Part shown: in pieces, positions 9,061 to 17,775 of the stretch | Layout of the letters: each line of letters starts with the position of its first letter | How positions within the stretch are numbered: position 1 is the first letter of the stretch | Notes under the pieces: generated by a model | Told to the model about the DNA's origin: nothing | Databases searched by the model: none | The model's input: only the letters and a program-made list of their open reading frames with translations | NCBI GenBank assembly: GCA_034668825.1 | Contig: JAXDOR010000139.1 | Location: 19,209 to 83,208, forward strand | Origin: CANKHA01 sp034668825 | GTDB taxonomy: Bacteria > Pseudomonadota > Alphaproteobacteria > Rhizobiales > Xanthobacteraceae | Direction of reading: 5' to 3' | DNA length: 64,000 nt | Program-made: the position numbers and the translations under genes

Positions 9061-10023
9061 TCAGCTCTCGAGCCCAGTCGGCACATTCTTGTTTTCGCTT
9101 TCCAGCTTTATACCCGCAGCCAACGCCATGGTCTCCATCAGCGCCGCGAAATCCTTCTCCAAATAGGCCCTGGGATCGGATTTCAGCGTTGCCGCGCCGA
9201 AATGGCTCTGCAGCACCTCACGCGTCGCCGCCGTCACCGGCATCGGCACGTCGTATTCGCGCCCAAGCTCAAGCCCGAGATCGATATCCTTGCGCAGCAG
9301 TTCCGGCGTAAATGTCGTGGTCCAGTCGAGATTGACCAACGCCGGCGCCTTGTAGCGCGTGAACATGGAGCCCATCACGCTGTTGTTCATGAAGCGCAGG
9401 AAGGCTTCCCGTGGTACGCCCATCTTATTGGCGAGCAGGGTGATCTCAATCAGGTTCTCGATGACGACGCCGAGCATGACGTTGTGCGCGATCTTGCAGA
9501 CGCGCGCGAGCTCGCCTTCGCCGACATAGGATACGCCGGCGGGCGCGAAGACCTCGATGATTTCCTGAACCTTGCGGAAGGCCGCCTCCGGGCCCGATGT
9601 TACGGCGGACAATTTCCCGGCCTTGATCACTTTGGCATTGCCGCTGATCGGAGCCGCGACGAAATCGGAGCCGTGGCCGCGCAGCTTTTCTCGAATGTCG
9701 GCGGAATCTTCGACCGCGATGGTCGAGCAATCGACAACAACCGGCGGCACCTTGCCCGAGCCGCCGGAGAAGACACCAGCCGGCCCGAAATACACTTCCT
9801 TCACGTCCTTGCCGGTGGAGACGATGGAGAACAGCACGTCGACACTGCGCAGGTCCGTGAGCTTGTCGACAATCTTGCCGCCCTTTTTGGCCAGCGGTTC
9901 CGCCTTGGCGCGGGTGCGGTTCCAAATGGAAACATCGAGGCCCGCCGCCACAAGCCGCTCGGCCATCGCATAGCCCATGCGTCCCATGCCGATCCAACCG
10001 ATCCGTTGCGTGTTTTTGGCCAT
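9061..10023 (-). CDS. NAD(P)-dependent 3-hydroxyisobutyrate dehydrogenase-family oxidoreductase
   Basis: A 320-residue beta-hydroxyacid dehydrogenase. The Rossmann motif is GWIGMGRMGYAMAERL (GxGxxG), the substrate loop is DFVAAPISGNAKVIKAGKLS (normally DAPVSGG..A..G.L), and the catalytic lysine lies in ARVCKIAHNVM. The C-terminal all-helical domain is present and the length is slightly above the usual ~295. Members oxidise or reduce small 3-hydroxy acids (3-hydroxyisobutyrate, tartronate semialdehyde, glyoxylate). The start at 10023 has GGAG 9 nt upstream, while an in-frame ATG at 10038 has none. It is divergent from the CoxL-type gene. Confidence 0.82.
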   Translation of the reverse strand: MAKNTQRIGWIGMGRMGYAMAERLVAAGLDVSIWNRTRAKAEPLAKKGGKIVDKLTDLRSVDVLFSIVSTGKDVKEVYFGPAGVFSGGSGKVPPVVVDCSTIAVEDSADIREKLRGHGSDFVAAPISGNAKVIKAGKLSAVTSGPEAAFRKVQEIIEVFAPAGVSYVGEGELARVCKIAHNVMLGVVIENLIEITLLANKMGVPREAFLRFMNNSVMGSMFTRYKAPALVNLDWTTTFTPELLRKDIDLGLELGREYDVPMPVTAATREVLQSHFGAATLKSDPRAYLEKDFAALMETMALAAGIKLESENKNVPTGLES

Positions 10024-10260
10024 CCTTAAAAACTCCATGGGATGCGGCTCATACCCTGACGCTTTCGCGCCTATTGGCGAAGCCCGCTCTACATCACGGC
10101 AGGGAGAGCCGCAACCGCCGCTGATCGGCTGCGATTTTCCGATCAGGCCACGTGCCGCATGTCAGTCCGGCGGACGATACACATGCTTGCGGCAGCAACG
10201 GCGGCTGCCTATCCTTTGCGGCCCGTCGCGACGCCCTCTTCAGCCCACCTTCGGAGCCAA

Positions 10261-12615
10261 ATGAGTACCGACACATCTCCCACCACCGTGACCCGCCACC
10301 TGCGCCGTGAAGACGACGCGCTGACGCGCGGCGGCGGCCATTTCATCGACGACAGACATTTGCCAACGGAGGTTTATGCCTATTTCGTGCGTTCGCCCCA
10401 ATCCTTTGCCCGCATTGTCTCGGTCGATATCGAAGCAGCCCGCGCCGCCCCCGGCGTCCTCTCGGTCCTGACCGCAAACGATATGGCCGAGGCGAAAGTT
10501 ACAAACATCGCTCGCCACCCGCCCATAACCGGGCGTGGAGGCAGCAAGCTCGTTATGCCGCCGCGCCCGGCACTGGCTGCCGACCGCGTGATGCACGTCG
10601 GCCAGCCAGTCGCCGTCGTCATCGCTGAAACGCGGACGGCGGCCCGGGAAGGCGCGGAATTGGTTTCTGTTTCCTATGAGCAACTAACCAGTGTCGTTGA
10701 CGTGCGCGAGGCGGTACAGCCCGGTGCTCCACCGTTGTGGCCGGAGGCTGCTGGCAATATCGCCCTCGATTGGCGATGGCCCGAGTCCAATGACGGTTCG
10801 AATGAGCGCGAGGTCGAGCGCATCATCTCGACTGCGGCCTATGTCGCGCGGGCTACCCTGGTGAACCAGCGCATCATTGTCGCCGCCATAGAACCGCGCG
10901 GCGCCACCGCGAGCTACGATCCTTCAGCCGATCTCTATACCCTGCGGGCTTGTTCCCAGGGCCCCGCAGCTTTGCGTGACTTGGTGGCGTCGGTTATGGG
11001 GTTGGACCGCGGCAAACTTCGCGTCGTCACCGAGGATGTCGGCGGCGCCTTCGGCATGAAGTCGGCCATTTATCCGGAGTATCCGGTGCTGCTCGTCGCC
11101 GCGCGGCTGCTCGGCCGTCCGGTGCATTGGATGTCGGACCGGTCGGAGGCGTTTGTCAGCGACAATCAGGCGCGTGACGCGGTCACCGAAGGCGAACTGG
11201 CCATCGATGCCAACGGCCGTTTTCTAGCGCTGCGCATTCGTCATTTAGCCAATCTCGGCGGGTTTCTCGCACCCACCGGGGCGCATCTCGCGACCGCCAA
11301 TTTCGCCCGCTGCTTTCCGACCGTCTATCGTATTCCGAGCATCGATGTCGGCGTGCGTTGCGTATTCACCAACACGGTGCCTACCGGCCCGTATCGCGGC
11401 GCGGGGCGGCCAGAAGCGAATTATATCCTGGAGCGCCTGGTGGACGAGGCGGCGCGTCTTTGCGGCAAGGACCGCGCTAAGTTGCGACGTCGCAATTTCA
11501 TTCCGCAATCCGCTATTCCCTACAAAACGCCGGTCGGCACCGAGTATGACACCGGCGAGTTCGAAGCGGTGTTCGACAAGGCGCTGGCGCTGTCCGGCTA
11601 CGCAGAGTTCCCGCGGCGACGGCGCGAGAGCCTGCGGCGCGGCAGCTACCGCGGCATCGGCATCTCCTGCTTTCTCGAACATTCCGGCGGAACGCCAACC
11701 GAAGGCGCCTCGCTCACGTTTACCGGCGACGGCATCATCGAGCTCGGCCTCGGCGTACAGTCCACCGGACAGGGCCACGCTTCTGTATTTCCGCGGGTCG
11801 TGGCGGAGCGGCTTGGCATCGCAGCGGAAAAGGTGCGGCATCGGCATGGCGATAGTAATCTCGGCATCAAGGGAAGCCCGTCGGTCGCATCGCGCTCCGC
11901 GATTACCGCTGGTGGCGCCATGGTCCGCGCCGTCGACGTGATGCTGGCAAAGGGGCGTTCAGTTGCCGCCTTGCTGCTGGAGGTGCCGGAACAAGACATC
12001 TCCTATGCCGATGGGTTTTTCGAAATTCCGGGCACCAATCACCGCTTATCGTTGTTCGATGCAGCCGCGCGCGCAAAGGAGATGGCCGCGCGCGGCGAGA
12101 TCGCGGAAGGGCTCGACACCAATGCGACGGTGGATACGCCGCAAACCTATCCTAACGGATGCCACATCGCGGAAGTCGAGGTCGACCCGGAAACTGGCGT
12201 CGTCCACGCGCTGAATTACACGGCGGTGGACGATTGCGGCAACGTGCTCGATCACATGATCGTGGAAGGACAGCTTCACGGTGGCGTCGCGCAAGGACTC
12301 GGCCAGGCCTTAATGGAGATCGGCTACTACGAGAGCGGCAGCGGCCAACTCGTCACCGGATCGTTCACCGACTACGCCATGCCCCGCGCCGAGGACATGC
12401 CGCCGATCAAGGACGCCGTTCATTGTGTCCCCGCGACCACCAATCCGCTTGGCGTCAAGGGCGTGGGCGAGGCGGGCACGACAGGTTCACTTGCTGCTTT
12501 CATGAACGCGATTGCGGACGCGATTCCGGGAGATGCCGGAGCAACGCTCGACATGCCGGCGACCCATGAGAAGGTGTGGCTGGTCTGCCAGGAAGCCCGG
12601 CGCAAATCGGCGTAG
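10261..12615 (+). CDS. Xanthine dehydrogenase-family molybdopterin-binding subunit (CoxL-like, form II)
   Basis: A 784-residue large subunit of a molybdenum hydroxylase. Visible features are the N-terminal HFIDDRHLP region, the Moco-binding GGAFGMKS, PYRGAGRPEANYILERL (the AYRGAGR-type loop of form II CoxL proteins, not the AYxCSFR loop of true CO dehydrogenase), and the catalytic glutamate in GVKGVGEAGTTG. The substrate is probably an aldehyde or aromatic compound. The start at 10261 is preceded by GGAG. The FAD and 2Fe-2S subunits needed for electron transfer are not adjacent, so partners must be elsewhere. Confidence 0.85.
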   Translation: MSTDTSPTTVTRHLRREDDALTRGGGHFIDDRHLPTEVYAYFVRSPQSFARIVSVDIEAARAAPGVLSVLTANDMAEAKVTNIARHPPITGRGGSKLVMPPRPALAADRVMHVGQPVAVVIAETRTAAREGAELVSVSYEQLTSVVDVREAVQPGAPPLWPEAAGNIALDWRWPESNDGSNEREVERIISTAAYVARATLVNQRIIVAAIEPRGATASYDPSADLYTLRACSQGPAALRDLVASVMGLDRGKLRVVTEDVGGAFGMKSAIYPEYPVLLVAARLLGRPVHWMSDRSEAFVSDNQARDAVTEGELAIDANGRFLALRIRHLANLGGFLAPTGAHLATANFARCFPTVYRIPSIDVGVRCVFTNTVPTGPYRGAGRPEANYILERLVDEAARLCGKDRAKLRRRNFIPQSAIPYKTPVGTEYDTGEFEAVFDKALALSGYAEFPRRRRESLRRGSYRGIGISCFLEHSGGTPTEGASLTFTGDGIIELGLGVQSTGQGHASVFPRVVAERLGIAAEKVRHRHGDSNLGIKGSPSVASRSAITAGGAMVRAVDVMLAKGRSVAALLLEVPEQDISYADGFFEIPGTNHRLSLFDAAARAKEMAARGEIAEGLDTNATVDTPQTYPNGCHIAEVEVDPETGVVHALNYTAVDDCGNVLDHMIVEGQLHGGVAQGLGQALMEIGYYESGSGQLVTGSFTDYAMPRAEDMPPIKDAVHCVPATTNPLGVKGVGEAGTTGSLAAFMNAIADAIPGDAGATLDMPATHEKVWLVCQEARRKSA

Positions 12616-12633
12616 CGCGACGACGGCGGTGAG

Positions 12634-12757
12634 CTCCCTCTCCCCGCTTGCGGGGAGAGGGTCGGGGTGAGGGGAGTCTCCGCAGATGCGCTCCATTAAG
12701 AGTGCCCCTCACCGCTCGCATTGCTCGCGACCTCTCCCCGCAAGCGGGGAGAGGTGA
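12634..12757. repeat. Paired palindromic intergenic repeat (rhizobial REP/RIME type)
   Basis: Two copies of the palindrome ctctccccgc/gcggggagag (12639-12660 and 12732-12754) face each other around 70 bp that also contain ggtgagggg and cccctcacc in inverted order. The whole unit can fold into one long hairpin between the convergent CoxL-like and SDR genes. It probably acts as a bidirectional terminator or mRNA-stability element. Confidence 0.7.
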
Positions 12758-12767
12758 AGGCGCAGAC

Positions 12768-13514
12768 TCAACCGAGATAGGCGCCGCCGTTGGCGTGGAT
12801 GGTTTGGCCGGTGATGTAGCGCGCACCCGGCCCGCACAGGAAGCGCACGATTGACGCTATATCCTCCGGAGCGCCGCGCTTGCCGCTGAGCGTCGCGTGT
12901 ATTTGATGATGCTGCGGCTCCGGCACATCGCGCGCCGTATTGATAAGCCCCGGTACGACGCAATTGGCGGTGACATTATCGGCGGCGAGGTCATGCGCCA
13001 GCGCGCGAGTAAAGCCGACGAGGCCGGCCTTGGCGGTCAGCACATGGATTCGGTTCTTGGCGCCGGCATGCGCGCTCATGCCGCCAATATTAATGATGGC
13101 TCCGGCGTCGCTTTTACGCAGATGCGGCAGACAGGCCTTCATGCAATGAAAGGCGCCATCGAGAATCACCGCGTTGACTTCGCGCCAATCGTCAAAAGTG
13201 ATGGTATCGAGCGGCTTTTCCCGGCGGATCGCGGCATTGTTGACCAACACATCGACGCCGCCGAAATTCTTGATGGCAGCTACGGCCAATTTCTCGCCTG
13301 TCGAGGCGTCGGCAACGTCACCAATGACAGCAACGGCGCGCCCTCCCCCGGCTTCGATCTCGCGCACGACAGCATCGGCTGCTTCACGGTTGGAGCGGGC
13401 GTTGACGACCACCGACGCGCCTCCTGCCGCGAGCGCGAGCGCGATCGCGCGGCCAATATTGCGGCCGGAGCCGGTGACGATGGCGACGCGTCCGTTGAGT
13501 TCCTTGTCGCTCAT
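12768..13514 (-). CDS. SDR-fold protein with degenerate catalytic residues
   Basis: A 248-residue short-chain dehydrogenase/reductase fold. The cofactor motif is intact (VTGSGRNIGRA, TGxxxGxG) and NNAA is present. The active site is not: the segment INIGGMSAHAG has Gly where the catalytic Ser normally sits, and RIHVLTAKAG has Val at the catalytic Tyr position, leaving only the Lys. The SDR at 32239-33027 has identical spacing with Ser, Tyr and Lys all present. It is the last gene of the ABC-PrpD operon (14934 to 13561 upstream). It may bind NAD(P) without standard catalysis, or use a different mechanism. Confidence 0.8.
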   Translation of the reverse strand: MSDKELNGRVAIVTGSGRNIGRAIALALAAGGASVVVNARSNREAADAVVREIEAGGGRAVAVIGDVADASTGEKLAVAAIKNFGGVDVLVNNAAIRREKPLDTITFDDWREVNAVILDGAFHCMKACLPHLRKSDAGAIINIGGMSAHAGAKNRIHVLTAKAGLVGFTRALAHDLAADNVTANCVVPGLINTARDVPEPQHHQIHATLSGKRGAPEDIASIVRFLCGPGARYITGQTIHANGGAYLG

Positions 13515-13530
13515 TCAATTCTCCATTCCG

Positions 13531-13559
13531 TCATGGCCGGGCTTGTCCCGGGCATGACG
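13531..13559. repeat. REP-like palindrome, short copy
   Basis: gtcatggccggg and cccgggcatgac form an inverted repeat around a 5-nt loop between the PrpD-like and SDR genes. It is the half-length form of the element seen at 20915, 24145 and 62928. Confidence 0.7.
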
Positions 13560-13560
13560 A

Positions 13561-14934
13561 CTACCCCCTCAAGTCTTTCAAATCGATGCGCCCATAGTAA
13601 AACTTCCGCATTAAGTCCAGCGCCGTCTTGGCGCGCTTGGCGTCCCAGCCGCCGTGTCGCGCATTCAACATGAATTTTTCTTCTACATCCTGCCGCGTCA
13701 GCGGCTCGTGCGCGCCGCCGCGGAAATGCGGCTGGCGTTCCTCGATCACGGTGCCATCCTGCAGCGTCACGCGGATATGCCCGGTGAAATTATCCGGATA
13801 CGGATTGTTGGGATCGATCTCGTAACGGACCTTGGCGGCCAGCGCGAGCACGTCCGGATCGCGTACTGCGGATTCGGTGAAGGCATCTAGACCAACACCG
13901 CCATGCACAAATCCGAAAGCCAGCAGGAACGGCGAACTGAATTTGGCGGCATAGCCGTTCGGCGGCGCTTGCTTGCTCGCCAGCGGTTCCCACAAGCGAT
14001 GGACGGTGCCTTCGGCGACTTCGCAGACCATTTCGTTGACGTCCGCGGGCTTGATGCCGCGCGCGGCGAGGCGCTTGGCGCAATCGATATAGGGATGCGC
14101 CATGGTCCCGCAGGGATAGGGCTTGAACGCCAGGGTTTCCGTAACCCAGCGAGTTCCGAAGTCGCCGATCAATGCGTCGTAATCGCCCTCAGTCGTATGG
14201 GCGAAGCCGTGGAACAGCCCATGCACGCCTTCCAATACCGTGCGCGGTCCGAGGAAACCGGCGCGGCCGAGCAGTGCGGCGCGCAACCCGGACTGTGCCG
14301 CCCAGCCCGCATGCATGCGCTTGGTCCAGGTGCCTTCCGCCAGATATTCGATAATTCCCGCTGCCGTGCTGCCGGCAATGCCGAGCGCATCCACCATTTG
14401 CCGCGCATTGAGCCCGAGCGCGGCGCCGACGCCGGCGGTGGCGCCCATGACGCCGAAGATAGCGGTCGGATGAAAGCCCGCCTTGTGCAGCAGCTTCGGC
14501 GTCACCAGGCTCAGCCGGCACATGGTCTCGACGCCGACGGCGATGCCGAATAGCGCCGCCGGGCCGTCCGGACGATGCCGCTCGCAGGCGGCGAGCACCG
14601 CCGGCACGATCACCGCACCCGCATGCACCGGCCCGCCTTCGAAGGTGTCGTCGAAGTCCTCGCCGTGGGCCGCGGTGCCATTGACGAAGGCCGCGCCCGC
14701 GGAACTCATGGTACGAGAATGGCCGATGGCGGTGCAGGGACCGTCATCGTCCCAGCCGCCGATGGCGCTGGTCACATAGTCCTCATTGCGCGCCGTGACG
14801 CAGAGGCCGACCACGTCGATCAAGAGGTCGTCGCATTTGCGCCGCACCGCGGGCGGCAGGCGCGCGGGATCGAGCGCGAAGATGCGCTCGACCAGATGCT
14901 CGGCGACGGATTTATCCGGAAGCGATGCAGTCAT
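13561..14934 (-). CDS. MmgE/PrpD family protein
   Basis: A 457-residue protein with family features throughout: the N-terminal DLLIDVVGLCVTARNEDYV, ANGTAAHGEDFDDTFEGGPVHAG-like Asp/His cluster (residues ~88-110), and FKPYPCGTMAHPYIDC in the second half. The family includes 2-methylcitrate dehydratase, iminodisuccinate epimerase and itaconate-related enzymes, which handle small polycarboxylates. Here it follows an ABC importer and precedes an SDR-like gene, so it probably acts on the imported acid. The exact substrate is unknown. Confidence 0.82.
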   Translation of the reverse strand: MTASLPDKSVAEHLVERIFALDPARLPPAVRRKCDDLLIDVVGLCVTARNEDYVTSAIGGWDDDGPCTAIGHSRTMSSAGAAFVNGTAAHGEDFDDTFEGGPVHAGAVIVPAVLAACERHRPDGPAALFGIAVGVETMCRLSLVTPKLLHKAGFHPTAIFGVMGATAGVGAALGLNARQMVDALGIAGSTAAGIIEYLAEGTWTKRMHAGWAAQSGLRAALLGRAGFLGPRTVLEGVHGLFHGFAHTTEGDYDALIGDFGTRWVTETLAFKPYPCGTMAHPYIDCAKRLAARGIKPADVNEMVCEVAEGTVHRLWEPLASKQAPPNGYAAKFSSPFLLAFGFVHGGVGLDAFTESAVRDPDVLALAAKVRYEIDPNNPYPDNFTGHIRVTLQDGTVIEERQPHFRGGAHEPLTRQDVEEKFMLNARHGGWDAKRAKTALDLMRKFYYGRIDLKDLRG

Positions 14935-14943
14935 TTTAACTCG

Positions 14944-16665
14944 CTAGTTACTGCGCAGGCGAACGCCAGGCCCGAGTCCGGGTATTTGATTGACCAGAAC
15001 GACGACAGCGAAGGTGATCAACAACATGGCTAACCCGATCACCGCGATAGCGCCGAGATCGCCGCTCTCATTGAGATCGAAGATCAGCACCGAGATCACT
15101 TTTGTTTCGGATGTGAACAGGATGATCGCCGCCGACAATTCCCGCATCACACCGACAAAGATGAAGCACCACGTGGCAATCACGCCGGTGCGCAACAGCG
15201 GCGCGGTGATCCGGCCAAGCGTCTGCAGGCGGGTGGCACCGAGAATGCGGCTGGCGTCCTCGAGCTCGGGATGAATGGTGCGGAACGCGGCCTGAAGCTG
15301 CTGATAGGCGGAAGGCAGGTTGATGGTGAGGAAGGCAAGCAGCAGAATCCACAGCGTTCCGTAGAGAATAAGCGGCGGCCGCGTGTAGCTGAGAAACAAT
15401 CCGACGCCGAGCACGATGCCGGGAATGGCGACCGGTGCCGTGGCGAGGAAACCGAGGATACGATGGCCGGCAACGGCTTTCCGCGCGGTCACGTAAGAGA
15501 TGACGACCGCGATCAGCGTCCCCAGCGTCGCGGTAGCCGTCCCCAGGATCACGGTATTCTTCAACGCGACTTTGGTCGCGGACAGTTCGAAAGCCACGAA
15601 GTAAATATTGTGCAGCGTGAAATTGCCAAACGTCAGAAATGTCGTGGCCACCGGCGAAAAGGCCGCATTGAACAGCGCGGCGTAGGGCAGGAAGACGGGA
15701 TTGAGCAGGACGAACAGGCATAATGCCAACGCCACCCATTTTAGCTTGCCGAGCTGCACCAGCCTTGGATTGCCGTGCTTGCCGCCGACCACGGAATAAC
15801 CACGCCGGCCGAGGATCATGTGCTCGGCACGCAGCAGCATGACGGTTAGAATCAGCAGCGGCAGCGACGCCGCGGCGGCAAGCTCGGTCTTCGGCGGGTA
15901 TTGGAACAGGCTCCAGATTTTAGTGGTCATGGTGTGAAAGCCGGCGGGCAAAGCGAGAATCGCCGGCGAGCCGAACAACGTCATGGCTTGCAGAAATGCG
16001 ATCAGCGCGCCTGCGAGAAGCGCCGGCATGGCGAGCGGCACGGTGATCCGCCGCGCGGTGTGCCAACTGCGGCCGCCGAGAATTGAAGAGGCGTCTTCCA
16101 GGTCGCCGGGAATCCGGTCGAGGGCATTGGCAACCAACACGAAGACGTAGGGAAACGTGTAGCAAGAAATGACGAAAATAAGCCCGGTCAGCGAATAGAT
16201 GTTGAATAGATGCTCATCCTGCGGCGCACCGGTGAGCGCGCGATAGGCCTTGTTCAAAAGGCCGCTGTTCGGCGCCGCCAGCAGTTCCCACGCAATGGCG
16301 CCAAGAAATGGCGGGGTCACGAAGGACGCGGTCACCAGCGCCCGCATGGTCCGCCGCCAGGGCATGTCGCTGCGCGCCACAAGCCAACCCATCGGGGCCG
16401 CCACCACACAACAGACAATCGCGGACGTTGTCGAAATGATGAAAGTCGTGATCAGCGGATCGAGGAAGGCCGGATCGGTAAACAGCCGGCGGAAATTATC
16501 CAGGGTTACCCCGCCGGCGCGATCCGAGAAGCTGAATATAAAGAGCCAGGAAAGCGGCAGGATAATAAGAACGCAGAGCAGAGCCGCGAATGCGTAAAGA
16601 ACCGGCCGGGACCAATCGATCCCGGCCGGCCTGCGCTCAGGCTGTTGCGACAGCGCGATAGTCAC
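14944..16665 (-). CDS. Fe3+/2-aminoethylphosphonate-type ABC transporter permease (fused two-domain)
   Basis: A 573-residue inner-membrane protein consisting of two binding-protein-dependent permease domains in one chain (the FbpB/SfuB arrangement), about 12 helices. EAA-type loops that contact the ATPase are visible in both halves: DLEDASSILGGRSWHTARRI at ~190 and ELEDASRILGATRLQTLGRI at ~475. GTG start. It lies 11 bp after the binding-protein gene and 9 bp before the PrpD gene, so the three are co-transcribed. The Fe3+-type family also transports organic anions, and the catabolic neighbours suggest an organic substrate. Confidence 0.85.
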   Translation of the reverse strand: MTIALSQQPERRPAGIDWSRPVLYAFAALLCVLIILPLSWLFIFSFSDRAGGVTLDNFRRLFTDPAFLDPLITTFIISTTSAIVCCVVAAPMGWLVARSDMPWRRTMRALVTASFVTPPFLGAIAWELLAAPNSGLLNKAYRALTGAPQDEHLFNIYSLTGLIFVISCYTFPYVFVLVANALDRIPGDLEDASSILGGRSWHTARRITVPLAMPALLAGALIAFLQAMTLFGSPAILALPAGFHTMTTKIWSLFQYPPKTELAAAASLPLLILTVMLLRAEHMILGRRGYSVVGGKHGNPRLVQLGKLKWVALALCLFVLLNPVFLPYAALFNAAFSPVATTFLTFGNFTLHNIYFVAFELSATKVALKNTVILGTATATLGTLIAVVISYVTARKAVAGHRILGFLATAPVAIPGIVLGVGLFLSYTRPPLILYGTLWILLLAFLTINLPSAYQQLQAAFRTIHPELEDASRILGATRLQTLGRITAPLLRTGVIATWCFIFVGVMRELSAAIILFTSETKVISVLIFDLNESGDLGAIAVIGLAMLLITFAVVVLVNQIPGLGPGVRLRSN

Positions 16666-16676
16666 GATGCCCGCGA

Positions 16677-17744
16677 CTAAACGCCGAAGAGCTTAGCGTA
16701 GCGCGCCTTGATCTCTTCGCCCTGCTTCTCGACGGCGGCGGCATCGTCTTTCATGACTTTGATTTCCTTGAATGGCTTCCGTCCCGGCTTCTCGTTGGTC
16801 TGCGGATGAACCGAGCGCAGCCCGCCGACATCGATGATGAGCTGCTGGGCTTCCGGGGTGAAGCAATAGCTCTGGAACAGCTTTGCGGCGTTCGGATTCG
16901 GCGCGCCTTTCAATACGCCGTTGGGGCCGATGATGAGCGGGGCGCCCTCCGTCGGATAGACGATATCGACCGGCTTACCGGCTTCCTTGAGCTGGAACAT
17001 GTTGTACTCATTGCCGTCCACCATCACCGAGCGCTCGCCGATTTCCAGCTTCTTCGGCGGATCGGACGCGGACTGGACCTGCATGATCTTCTGCTTGGCG
17101 AGCTTTTCGAAATAGTCCCAGCCCAGATCTCGCGACATCTGGAAGGTCGAGGTCATGATGGTCCCGCTGTAGGCGGGGTGCGCCTTGACCATCTTGCTCG
17201 TCCATTTCGGATCAAGCAGATCGGCAAAGCTTTTGGGTGCGTCCGGCACCTTCACCAGATCGGTGTTGTAGCCGATGACGGAGAGCCAGACGCGGAAGCT
17301 TGCAAACTGACCATCAGCGTCTTTGTGCTCGGCGGGATAATGCATAGCCACGTCTTCCGGCACATAAGGAAGCAATATTCCGTCGCGCTTCCAGACAATG
17401 AAATGCGCGGCATCCGACGACTGCACCACGTCGACGGCGTGAATGTTGCTGCTGTATTCCTGTCCGATGCGCTGAAATACGCGTTCCGCGCCGGTGCGCT
17501 CGACGCGCGGCGAGATTCCCGGATATTTCGCCTCGAACGCCTTGGCGACCTTTTCAGCCACCGGCAGGTCGAGCGAGGTATACCAAACCACCTTGCCTTC
17601 TTTCTTCGCCGCCTCGATCAAGGCGGGCGTGATCTTGGCAGGTGGCGGAGCCTCCGCGCGGAGGGGCGAAGCGAACACCGTGCCGATCGTCAACGCGGTC
17701 GATCCTTTCAGAATGTCTCGTCGCGACAATCCCGATTTTCTCAT
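16677..17744 (-). CDS. ABC transporter extracellular substrate-binding protein (Fe3+-type, family 1)
   Basis: A 355-residue periplasmic protein with a twin-arginine-type leader (MRKSGLSRRDILKGSTALTI; SRRDILKG) and an AEA-like cleavage site near residue 33. The mature part begins ALIEAAKKEGKVVWYTSLD, typical of the FbpA/AfuA/PhnS cluster. The iron-ligand tyrosine pair of FbpA is not obvious, which favours an organic anion. AGGAGGAG lies just before the ATG. It lies 31 bp downstream of the ATPase gene and directly upstream of the permease. Confidence 0.85.
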   Translation of the reverse strand: MRKSGLSRRDILKGSTALTIGTVFASPLRAEAPPPAKITPALIEAAKKEGKVVWYTSLDLPVAEKVAKAFEAKYPGISPRVERTGAERVFQRIGQEYSSNIHAVDVVQSSDAAHFIVWKRDGILLPYVPEDVAMHYPAEHKDADGQFASFRVWLSVIGYNTDLVKVPDAPKSFADLLDPKWTSKMVKAHPAYSGTIMTSTFQMSRDLGWDYFEKLAKQKIMQVQSASDPPKKLEIGERSVMVDGNEYNMFQLKEAGKPVDIVYPTEGAPLIIGPNGVLKGAPNPNAAKLFQSYCFTPEAQQLIIDVGGLRSVHPQTNEKPGRKPFKEIKVMKDDAAAVEKQGEEIKARYAKLFGV

Positions 17745-17775
17745 TGCCGTCTCCTCCTGTTTTTCGGCTGCTTGC

